DNA of 64,000 nucleotides from contig WHVY01000001.1 in assembly GCA_022266195.1 (NCBI GenBank), forward strand, positions 9,796,001 to 9,860,000, written 5' to 3'. Source of the stretch: Tetranychus cinnabarinus (lineage: Eukaryota > Arthropoda > Arachnida > Trombidiformes > Tetranychidae). Each line of letters begins with the position of its first letter. Position 1 is the first letter of the stretch. The translations under genes were made by a program, and so were the position numbers. The notes below the pieces were generated by a model that saw only the letters and a list, made by a program, of their open reading frames with translations, searched no databases and had not been told where the DNA came from. This document shows positions 38,356 to 47,241 of the stretch, piece by piece.

Positions 38356-40300
38356 ACTAACTGGCTTAGTTACTGATTTTCAGTACTTAAAATATCTAGA
38401 TTAAGGAAAGCCTCAATACCTGATTGTGATTAATATACTCTGTTTCATATACAGTAACTGAAAGAAGATAAATTCATTGCTCATCTTATTTTACTCAATT
38501 GCTCAGTTAAGTGAGAAACTTAAAGGGTGCTAATTTTAATTGGCCCTAGAACACTAACTAACAATCAGTAATCTGTAAAAGAAACAAACAAATAACGATT
38601 AATTAGTCTTGAAATTAAATTAACAAAAAGACTGAATTAACACATCGAATCATTTATTGATCTCTAAAATTTTCAAATTAGCATATACCTAACAAATTAA
38701 ATTAATATAAATGTTAGACGTGTTTATCCACACTGAAATCACCCATTCCCATCTTAAATATTGTTTCACCCATTTTTTTTTAACAAAACAAATTATATAA
38801 CACTAAAGAAACGCCGAGAGTTAGAACTAATTAACTAATTATCAAAATAATATGATGATAAACCAAATTTTGCTTAAATAAATGTGTACCATTTGATTCT
38901 CATTTCATCTTTACTCCATCTTATTATATGTTTTGGCTTTCTCTTTCAATCGGTCAATCTTTTCAATTTAAATATTACCATAGATTAATATAGCTGATTG
39001 TTATTATTACGATTTTATTTTGTATTATCTTATTCCATTCTCATTCTAGCGACAGTGCCAAACACGAAACGAGCTCATGTCGAGTGGAGGCCAAATACAT
39101 CCTTCAAGTTCCTCCAAGATGATATCGATATGCTTTGATAAAGTGTCAATTAAATGTATTCAAAGGCCAATCTGCATAAAAATTTTCAACTTGTTGGATT
39201 CATCTAAACCATCATTAATATCCAAATCAATTCCATTTGAGCAATCATTGATAAATTAATGATTCATTAATTGATGTTGTCCAAGAAAAGGTTAAATCTG
39301 TGAAATTTGAAGATACCTGAAAGATGGACCCACTTTATGAAGAAAGAGAGAAAGACATAACGCAATAGAGAAGACAAAATTGAACTCAAAGTGAAAACAT
39401 TTTTCGTTTTTACATTTTCACTGAATATTTGTAAAAATCAAAAATTATCAACTATTCCAGAGTTGGAATGTTGAATTGCATATGTTGACTGAACAATAAC
39501 TGTTAATTGTTTAAGTTGGTAATTTTATTGAATGTCTCAAGAAACACGAATACCTGAATGTATGTGCAATCAACGGATCACCTTTTTAGTGGAAAGGAAG
39601 ATCCCAATCTAATCTACTAAATTATTTAAAATGAAGAAGAGCTTAAATGTGATATATTATTAATAATTATACAAAAATAATGTAAATTTAAGTTGGATGA
39701 ATATTTGGTTCAATTTAATTCCTGTTGACCAATTTATTTAATTGTTTGTTTCATTTCAAATCCAAAGATAAAAGAAGATGATTTCATAAACAAATCTTAT
39801 TCAAAATAAAACAATGATGATCTAAAAATCTTTTCAAATAGTAATAATAATTTCTGTAAATAATTAAAAAACCAATGAAAGTCTCATGATGTACCTCTTC
39901 TTCATCTTCATAAGATAAAGAAAAATCTTCCATTTCGATTTTTTAACGATAATTTATGTTCGAATTCCGCTTAAATTATCAAAAATGAAAACCCAATCCA
40001 ACCTGGAATCACTCGGGTTTTTATCATTCAAGAATGACTTTTCATTCAATCCATTGTTATCTCAATGAATTTTCCAAACTTGTAAAAAGCATTCCCTTTA
40101 AATTCCTTGCGCAAATTAACCCAATCGTAAAAATTGTAAAACATTGATTTGTTTTTTATTAAAAATCGTTTTGAATTGATAGTTTAATTGGGACTTAAAT
40201 TGAAGTAATGTGTTGGTAATTATTTGATCGGAGTTGATTTATTGGAGTTTTTGCTATTCTTAGGAAGCATAATTAGAAATGATATTACAGCATTTAGTCT
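38356..40300. other. Intergenic downstream of the PGAP6-like gene
   Basis: About 1.9 kb of AT-rich sequence. It includes the likely 3' UTR of the PGAP6-like gene (AATAAA at about 38877) and one diverged repeat (39484-39665) shared with 57782-57985. No gene is seen. Confidence 0.5.
39484..39665 (+). repeat. Diverged interspersed repeat, copy A
   Basis: Shares an ordered series of blocks with 57782-57985: GAACAATA.CTG, TTTTATTGA.TGTC, ATGT..GCGCAATCA-like, GATCACCT, CAATCTAATCT and a late GTGATATA. Orientation is the same. Similarity is moderate with small gaps. Family unknown. Confidence 0.6.
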
Positions 40301-40563
40301 TTAAATTTAGACAGTGATGTCCCCGCACTGAATGAGCAGGCTGCTATTACGCAGGCGATTACTTCCCGCACCCCTCCCATCACAATGAGCGTATGACCGC
40401 AGCAGAGTGTACACGCGAAGGGCTGAAAGGCAACCAGGGAGACACTTAAGCTCCCACTTGTAAAGGCATCGCCGCCTATGACAATCTCCAGTGCCACCGT
40501 CCGGATTCGAACACCAGACACCAAGGGAAGGTGTCCGGCGCTCTAACCATTAGGCTACACCGA
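40301..40563 (-). mobile_element. tRNA-derived SINE
   Basis: About 260 bases much richer in GC than anything around them. Read on the minus strand, the head has a Pol III A box (TAGCCTAATGGTTAGAGCG) and, about 40 bases later, a B box (GTTCGAATCC), as in a tRNA. An unrelated GC-rich body of about 180 bases follows. The tRNA part does not fold into a complete acceptor stem, so it is a SINE head rather than a tRNA gene. A short open frame through the body is incidental. Confidence 0.8.
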
Positions 40564-40792
40564 AGTCAGTCGATTGAGTCAGTCAGTCAGTCGATTGAAA
40601 GCCAACTGCGCGCCAGTCGATTGAGCTACCGACTAAGTCGACTGAGTCGACAAAAAGTTTGTTTTTGTAAACATTTTTTGAAAAAAAACGTTTATTTCAG
40701 ATAGTTTTCAACTTTAACTCAATATAAATTCAGCATGTATCAGTTTTGTCATTCAGTTGCCTATTGCTCGAGTCGACTTTAGTCGACTTCTC

Positions 40793-41111
40793 ACAAGGGA
40801 GTTATCCCAAGTGGTACGCTTTTTTTCGATTTTTTTTTTGGTTTATATTGTAGAGGATCGAAAATTATTAGACACGTATTTTGGCTTTTATTTCGCCGGT
40901 GCGCGGTTCGTGATGTAGAGCCCTTTTAAGTCGCGACAGTCAATTCACTGTAAAGCGTATGGAAGTAGCTGTAAAATTTATTTTGATAAGCAAGAAAACA
41001 TTTTATTTATTAAAATGAATTTAGAGTTACTTCCTCTACTTACTCTCGATCCTCTACAATATAAACCCAAAAAATCGAAAATGAGCGTACCCCTTGGGAT
41101 ACTTCACTTGT
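40793..41111. mobile_element. Foldback MITE, copy 1 (ACAAGG ends)
   Basis: A 319-base near-palindrome. The left end ACAAGGGAGTTATCCCAAGT and right end ACCCCTTGGGATACTTCACTTGT pair, and pairing continues for about 65 bases (TTTATATTGTAGAGGATCGA / TCGATCCTCTACAATATAAA). The left arm is longer than the right. A second copy with the long arm on the other side is at 45406-45710. Non-coding; target duplication not clear. Confidence 0.85.
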
Positions 41112-41146
41112 AAGATACATATTGCTAAGCAAGTATTCAATGTATA

Positions 41147-41440
41147 CAGAAAGATCCCAGATAATGAGACTACTGTGGAATAGCTTATTTTCACTATTCA
41201 TCGGGCAGCCCATTTCATGATTTTCAATCTTCCTTAATAGATCGAATCTAATCGTAAATTTTCATTTAGGATGATTTTGGGAGTTTTTTGATTAATATTT
41301 TACGAAAGAAAACTGAATTAAGTCAATTGATAATTAAAGAAATCAAAATGAAATTTGATGAAATTCAAATTGAGTTAACTTAGGGATCGTTGATAAATTT
41401 ATCTCATTATGTGGGACTCTCATTATCTGGGATCTTTCTG
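41147..41440. mobile_element. MITE with CAGAAAGATCCC ends
   Basis: A 294-base element with perfect 23-base inverted ends; the left end begins CAGAAAGATCCCAGATAAT and the right end mirrors it. TA lies outside both ends (41145-41146, 41441-41442). The interior is AT-rich and non-coding. Tc1/mariner type by end sequence and target site. Confidence 0.9.
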
Positions 41441-41607
41441 TATATGATTAAACTATTCAATTTAATTTCGAGTTGAAATTTTATCAACAATTTGTATTTA
41501 ATTGATGGATTTCAAGTTAATTTATACTTTGAACTTGAAAAAGACTGAGAAAATTGAAAAAAACGTTATCAAACAGTAATTGTGTTACGTCCGTTTCGAT
41601 TTACACT

Positions 41608-41649
41608 CAACCTCAAGCTGTTCTCAGGCCTGAGAATAACTTGAGGTTG
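41608..41649. repeat. 42-base palindrome, left
   Basis: CAACCTCAAG and CTTGAGGTTG flank TTCTCAGGCCTGAGAA, giving an almost perfect palindrome. A related palindrome lies at 45185-45225, and diverged versions sit inside both arms at 42724-42840 and 44877-44989. It may be a subterminal motif of a larger element spanning about 41.6-45.2 kb. Confidence 0.75.
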
Positions 41650-41888
41650 AGAATCATGAAAATTTTTTTAGGGTTTAAACACAGTATTTTATTGAAATTG
41701 AATCTTATTTCAATTTTAATTACATGAAATTATTTATAATAACGTGAAAGAAACTTTCGTGGCAAATATTCCCAATATGTTGGAACTTGAAATGTGGAAC
41801 CAAAACTTATAAAATGGAAACACATTCCAGGCACAAGAGATGATGATGATGAAGTGGCCCTGATGAAGTGAATTTAACGATTTCAGCA

Positions 41889-42300
41889 ATGAGCTCTTTG
41901 ACAGGAACATTCAGATGGAGTGCAGATTTTAAATGGCTTGGTTTTGGTGATGGCTATTTTAGATCAAATTCCTCAATTTGACTTTGTCAAACTCAATGCC
42001 ATCCAGGCAGCACTGACAAAAAGTGTTTTGGAACTGCCCATTCAGATTGACATAAGCAGTCCGATCGTCGAAAAAATGGACCTGACTGAACCCATCACCA
42101 TTGATTTTGTCATTTATAATGCTGATTGGTGTCCAGATCATTTCTTGCGAGAGAGCACCCTGGAAAGTAGGCGAGAGAAAAATCCTGGATCGATTGCGAA
42201 AGGATACCTCACACTCAGTCCATTGCGCGCGAGTTTTGAAGTTGGGAGAGTTCTAAATTATAGTGAAAATGGAATTTTATCGCTCACCATTGGCTTCTGA
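41889..42300 (+). pseudogene. Degenerate ORF of unknown family
   Basis: An ATG at 41889 opens a 30-codon frame (MSSLTGTFRWSADFKW...) that stops. The overlapping next frame is open to 42300; its first ATG is at 41948-41950 (MAILDQIPQFDF) and it has an amino-acid-like composition (IDISSPIVEKMDL, YNADWCPDHFLRE). The switch looks like a frameshift in an old gene. The stretch is less AT-rich than its surroundings and lies inside the repeat-bracketed island, so it is probably transposon cargo. I recognise no domain. Confidence 0.4.
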
Positions 42301-42723
42301 AGCAAGAAGGCTATCTGAAAAAGGATGAGCAAATCGAACTTGTGAAATATTTGGTGAAACTTGTTTTTTAGTTTATGGGAAAAGACATGGAGCATCAGAT
42401 TGTGTCAGGTTGTCTGATTGAATTTTTTTGTACCTCAAAATTTGTCTCACCTTCTAACATTTAATAAAAATTCATTTAAACCATTCATAAATAAAGATGC
42501 GTTTTTTGTTAACTAGAATAGATTATATTCTGAGGTAGATAAAATGAGCAAAGCCAAATAAAAACATAAAGACATATAAAAAGATAAAAGTTGATAGCAT
42601 GTACAGTATACTAATTTAAATTGCAAATCTGAGTAGACTGAACTGCGGCTGGGAGATACTCAGTGACTTAAGCAAATCATAGCTAACTGAGTCCTCCCAG
42701 CAACTGTCAACCTCATCTCATCG

Positions 42724-42840
42724 AAAGCCCATGTATTCCCTATCTGCTAGCGATTTGGTGACTGGTCTGAAATCATATTGAATCGCAAACTAAGCACAAT
42801 CTCAGGCCTGGAATCATTTGAGGTAGAGAATCAAGATGAA
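42724..42840 (+). repeat. Inverted-repeat arm, left
   Basis: AAAGCCCATGTATTCCCTAT... to ...GAGGTAGAGAATCAAGATGAA reappears reverse-complemented at 44877-44989 with a few mismatches. The two arms enclose 2 kb containing the small two-exon gene and the frameshifted nuclease-like gene. Confidence 0.85.
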
Positions 42841-43120
42841 ATCAAACATAATACGCGATACTTTGTTGCCTTTAAAATATCACCAATAAAAGATTTCAAT
42901 GAAATTACAACTCATACTTTTGAGGTTGTTCACAACAACTTATTCCTTATTATTATTTTGATTTATCTTCAATCTTCTAGTCAATCTTTTTTCATGCGCT
43001 TCATTCAAAAATCCGATTGTGGAATGAAAACAAATTCATAGATAATTGAAATTGATGTTTAATGTATAATTAATTAATCAAAATGGTTCATTGTATCATC
43101 AACGACATCAATATATTGAA

Positions 43121-43470
43121 TTAAAGATTATTAAAATATAAATAGAAACAATCATGTTTACACTGAGGTAGTCCAAAGCGAGAATAGATGTCATCCAAAT
43201 ATTTGTCAAATATTTTTCTATGCCGGCGTCTGAATTCTGGATCTGGGTGCCGAGCCAATATGTTGTCAATCCGATTGATTGCCTGAAATAAGAAATAAGA
43301 ATTATGCAAGATACAATAAATGAAACTATAAGCATTAAATTAGCATCAGCATTTTAGTTTTTACTTACCAAAGTATATGGATGTGTTTTACACTTACACA
43401 CATTGGAAATTTTTTTTTTTGATTTATGATGGATTTTGGGTAGATGATTAAAGGCAACTTTTTTACCCAT
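43121..43470 (-). CDS. Small two-exon gene, 87-residue basic protein
   Basis: Not recognised, but the structure is convincing. Minus-strand ATG 43470 opens exon 1 (43470-43369), which ends at a GTAAGT donor in phase 0. Exon 2 (43282-43121) follows a pyrimidine-containing TTATTTCAG acceptor and ends at a stop. The 87-residue product starts MGKKVAFNHLPKIHHKSKKK, has a CKCKTHPY cysteine/histidine cluster across the splice, then a charged helical part (RIDNILARHPDPEFRRRH, KIFDKYLDDIYSRFG). There is no signal or TM segment. The basic start could bind nucleic acid or act as a nuclear signal; that is only a guess. It lies between inverted-repeat arms, head to head with the nuclease-like relic 255 bases away, so it may be cargo of the same element. 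A fortuitous ORF remains possible. Confidence 0.5.
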
Positions 43471-43725
43471 GATAAAAACTTTTCCGAACATAAGAAATAA
43501 GAAATATTAAGATGATGGGAAAAATATTATGATGGATTAAGGGAAAACAAAGAAGAGTCTGAAAGAAGAATTGAAAAAGCTAAAATATCAAGCAACTTGT
43601 AACTATGGCAACACTTTTTCTAAGGCGCAAAGTTCTATTCTTAATTTAGTATCCTTCAGTACGATTAAGTTTTTCAGTTTCTTTTGTTGTTCAGTTTCAA
43701 TTTTTCCTTTTCAAGTTTTGCAATC

Positions 43726-44648
43726 ATGTCTGAATTCTGTTTTTCCAACCTCAACCTCTACAAGAAAAACGATCTGCTTTGGCACACGTTATCTTATATT
43801 GAAAGATCATATTCAGATGTAAAATGCGTTGTTTGTTTTCAAGAGATTTTGCCAACACCATACGGAGATTTTCAACGTGGGTACGCTGCCAAACTGGACA
43901 AACAGGCTGCGCGATCACCAACAAAACGTGCAGCCTGGAAGTACGAAAAAGTTTCGAATTTACTCACCTGCTTCAAAAGAAGTGATTTCCCAGGAACCAT
44001 CCAAACCTTTAAAACAAATCGTGAGGATTTCACGCCGTTGTAGAAAGTGCAGTTGAAAAAATTGGCGTTATCAATTGCCACCAAAATTGTAACAATAAAG
44101 CAGATAGGCAACTTTATTTAGCTGAACTTTTTGGTGCAGCCATGCGTCTGCAATCGGGTGGGCAAGACGCCAAAGGTATAACATGGGGCCCAGTTGATGG
44201 ATTGGTTTTAGCCGGTGATCTCAATTTACATAATTGTTACCATGGGAAAACACTAGACACAAAGTCACCGAGGAGCGCGAAGAATAAGATCGAAATTCAA
44301 TTAGTCTATCTTTTTTTACTGCGCAATTTGCTTCCTACAGAGTGGAAAGATAAATCTCGTGGCTATGAGATAGATTATTTATTCACAACCCCGAATTTCA
44401 AATATAAATACGAGATTGAAATACGCAAACCATCAGACCGAACTAAACAATCAGACCGCGAGGCCTATGGCGCAGTTCCCATGTTTAATGATGATCTTGA
44501 ACCCAAAAACTTCGCAAATGATAGAAAGGTGAAACTTGGATTGAATTTACTGACCATTTACTACATGAGATTAATGCTGAAAAATGAGAAAAAAGTCTTT
44601 CATAGAGTAGCGCAACATCTTGATAGTTTACCGCAAAATAACATGTAA
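43726..44648 (+). pseudogene. Endonuclease/exonuclease/phosphatase-fold gene with frameshifts
   Basis: Three successive frames together resemble the EEP fold of metal-dependent nucleases and phosphatases. Frame 1 starts MSEFCFSNLNLYKKND and carries the catalytic-Glu motif VVCFQEI. Similarity then appears to move to a second frame near 43950, next to a short A run, and to a third near 44027, which reads GVINCHQN, then DRQLYLAELF, then LAGDLNLHN (the GDxN motif) and RGYEIDYLF, and runs to the stop at 44648. The usual terminal SDH motif reads SDREAY. With two shifts and an in-frame stop it cannot make one EEP protein as it stands. No reverse transcriptase follows, so a non-LTR retroelement is not supported. 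The arms at 42724-42840 and 44877-44989 bracket it. Closest subfamily unknown. Confidence 0.6.
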
Positions 44649-44876
44649 CTTTTCACGTTTTACATTTAACTATTTTTGACAATTAATTTTTATGCACTAT
44701 ACACCTCATTTGTGTCTTAATCTTTTTCAATTTACGTGCGTGAAAGATATGAAACTCATAATCAATATTGAAATAATAAATCAAATTACGAAGATTGATC
44801 AAAAAATTCGATTTTACCACCAATTAAGCAGAAGAACCAAATCGCAACCAGATAGACGGTGTTAAAATGTTTTGCT

Positions 44877-44989
44877 TTCATCGTGATTCTCTACCTCAGT
44901 TAATTCTCAGGCCTGAGATTGTGCTGAGGTTGCGAGTCAATTTCAGATGTGTCACCAAATCGCTACCAGATAGGGAATACATGGGCTTT
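44877..44989 (-). repeat. Inverted-repeat arm, right
   Basis: Reverse complement of 42724-42840, ending CCCTATC..TGGGCTTT on this side. It contains a diverged form of the CTCAGGCCTGAG palindrome core. Confidence 0.85.
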
Positions 44990-45184
44990 AGTCAATATGC
45001 TTAAATGTTTACAATTTCTTTTGAATTATTCTAAGCCTGTTGGAATCAATTTGCAAACTTCCATTCCACGAAAATTAGATTCCGCTGAATTCCACGATTG
45101 GCAAAAAAATCACTATGTGACTTCATGTGAAATGAATCTTTCAAGTAAAATTTAGATGATACTCAACAACTTCAATTAGACATT

Positions 45185-45225
45185 CAACCTCAAGCTGTTC
45201 GCAAGCTTGAGAACAACTTGAGGTG
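45185..45225. repeat. Palindrome, right
   Basis: CAACCTCAAGCTGTTC...GAACAACTTGAGGTG, the partner of the palindrome at 41608-41649, with CGCAAGCTTG in place of the CAGGCCTG core. Flanking bases (GAATCA) also match the left copy. Confidence 0.7.
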
Positions 45226-45405
45226 AAGAATCAAGAAAAAAGACCACATCTTTTTGTGTCTAAACATCGTATTATACTGAAATCGATTCTTTTTTCTGTT
45301 TTAATAACATTGAATCATGATAATACACCTGTTTGGATACTTTTAATTGAGTTATCTTCAATTTACTAACAAAATTTTGATTGAAAATCTATCTTCTACA
45401 TACTA

Positions 45406-45710
45406 ACAAGGGAAGTATCCCAAGTGGTACGCTCATTTTCTATGGAAGTATCCATTTTCTTCGCTCGTATGGAAGTAGCTGTAAAATTTATTTTGATAAG
45501 CAAGAAAACATTTTATTTATTAAAATAAATTTAGAGTTACTTCCATACGCTTTACAGTGAATTGACTGTCGCGACTTGAAAGGGCTCTACAGCACGAACC
45601 GCGCACTAGCGAAATAAAAGCCAAAATACGTGTCTAATAATTTTCGATCCTCTACAATATAAACCCAAAAAAATCGAAAATGAGCGTACCACTTGGGATA
45701 CTTCCCTTGT
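45406..45710. mobile_element. Foldback MITE, copy 2 (ACAAGG ends)
   Basis: Same family as 40793-41111: ends ACAAGGGAAGTATCCCAAGT and ACTTGGGATACTTCCCTTGT, and the same internal loop (AAATTTATTTTGATAAGC). Here the long inner arm (GTCGCGACTT, GAAATAAAAGCC) is on the right and the left arm is truncated, the opposite of copy 1. Confidence 0.85.
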
Positions 45711-45758
45711 CAGATCTAAGATCATTCACGAGGTCGATTAATGTAACCAGAATATGTA

Positions 45759-46203
45759 ACCAGTTTCTGGAGTTAACCAGAAACCAAAGTTTGTTTGTAA
45801 AACACTTTCTAGGTGACAGTTTTCGATGATGTACTACAATATATGGAAGTTCCCAAGAGAAAATTTAACTCGCATTGTGTTTACATCGACAATTCCTTCG
45901 ACAAATATGATATTTAACTGTGGGCTTTAATAAAATATGAATGAAGTATATACAAGTTCGCATCTATTATATTTTCTGTGCTAACAGATACTCACTTAAA
46001 GCAAATCACAAGATTCCTGAGATGAATAACCATATAAATGAAGTTTTAGTCCATAACACAACATGGACTTAATATAGTGTGAATTTTATCGTGTGATCTC
46101 AAATAATCTTTCACGATATTGTAATCCATTTTTATCAAAACTATACCCCATTTGCGGTCACAAATCAACTCTGGTTTCTGGTTAACTCTGATGGAAATCT
46201 GGT
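45759..46203. mobile_element. Degenerate MITE (TAACCAG ends)
   Basis: A 445-base stretch with imperfect inverted ends of about 44 bases. The best paired part is AGTTAACCAGAAACCA at 45771-45786 against TGGTTTCTGGTTAACT at 46172-46187. TA lies outside each end. No coding content. Confidence 0.65.
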
Positions 46204-46754
46204 TAGAGACTTTGGTTGCAGTAAACGATATTGAACAAGATCTAAAATTGTCTCTTGATTTGCAAACTGGCCTAATTCCTCAAAATCGCCATCATCTTGG
46301 ACAAAAATAATAATTGCAACAATAGCTCGTTTCTCTTATCAAAGACAATAAAATAAAACAAGTTCTTGGTTAGTTTGGATTGTCAATCGATTTGGTAGCT
46401 GTGAAAAAGTTTCAGAGATGCAATAGAGACCATTCTTGATCTCGTATCAGCGTCTGAAATGGTCTCTTGATTAGCAAATCAGGATTAGCTCAGAGTTGAT
46501 ATGAAAAGATGTTTCGAACGCTCAGTAACTCAGATGAATGTTTCGATTACTTGTTTGACATTATTTTAGATGCAATTTTTGCTCCAAGAAAAATATCGAT
46601 TCTATTATTATGAAAATCCGAAAATGAAGTAGCAAAACGGTTTTGCCTGATAAATAAATGTTGGAATCAAAGATGGCAGCTCATGCAATGATTAATAGAT
46701 TGAAAATTCAGTTAGCTTTCAAGACATTTTGCCTCCCATTTTTTATCCTCATCT
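46204..46754. other. Intergenic before the sDscam promoter block
   Basis: About 550 AT-rich bases between the last MITE and the block that is duplicated downstream of the sDscam-like gene. No gene or repeat ends are seen. Confidence 0.45.
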
Positions 46755-47241
46755 TCCTTTCATCCTCCAAACAACTGCTCCCTGTATTTTCCTCCTTCCC
46801 TGCATCCTTCCTCATCCTTCCTTCATTCAATCTACCAAGTCTCTCTTTAAACTGTATGCAATCAACATTCACTATTACTCTTCAACCCAATACTCTACCC
46901 AAACAATGTTGCTCATCATTTTTTAATTAATTTGTATCTTTTCTTGTTTTTAATCAAGTTTATTTTTAAACAATTACACCCTAAAGATGTTTAATCAACT
47001 AACGGATTCCTTAAATAGTTTAAATCGCATCAGAATTGATAATTGTGATCATCCAGTTATCTGTCTGTTACTTAGGCCATTGATATACGGATTATTCAAC
47101 ATAGCCTCGCCCTAAAAGTGTTGTTTTGATCACCATTGTCGAGTTTTTTTTCAATTTTTGGATTGATTTTAACCGTATCACTTTTCAGTCATGTTAATTG
47201 TTATTAGGACAATTAAAAAGAACCATAAGTTGGTCAAAATA
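46755..47241 (+). promoter_or_regulatory. Promoter/5' block of the sDscam-like gene
   Basis: Pyrimidine-rich DNA followed by an AT-rich stretch up to the first exon. A diverged copy lies at 50880-51371, and several blocks are kept in both, such as TTGCTCATCATTTTTT, AAGTGTTGTTTTG, CATTGTCGAGTT and CATAAGTTGGTCAAAATAATG. Preservation of these blocks in both copies makes them candidate promoter or 5' UTR elements. No TATA box is clear. Confidence 0.5.

Noticed and set aside
40480..40563. A second functional tRNA gene on the minus strand
   Set aside because: A and B boxes are present but no seven-base acceptor stem can be paired, and the sequence continues into a GC-rich body; a SINE head explains it better.
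43726..44648. Non-LTR retrotransposon endonuclease domain
   Set aside because: The EEP motifs would fit, but no reverse transcriptase, poly(A) tail or target duplication is seen, and inverted repeats flank the relic.
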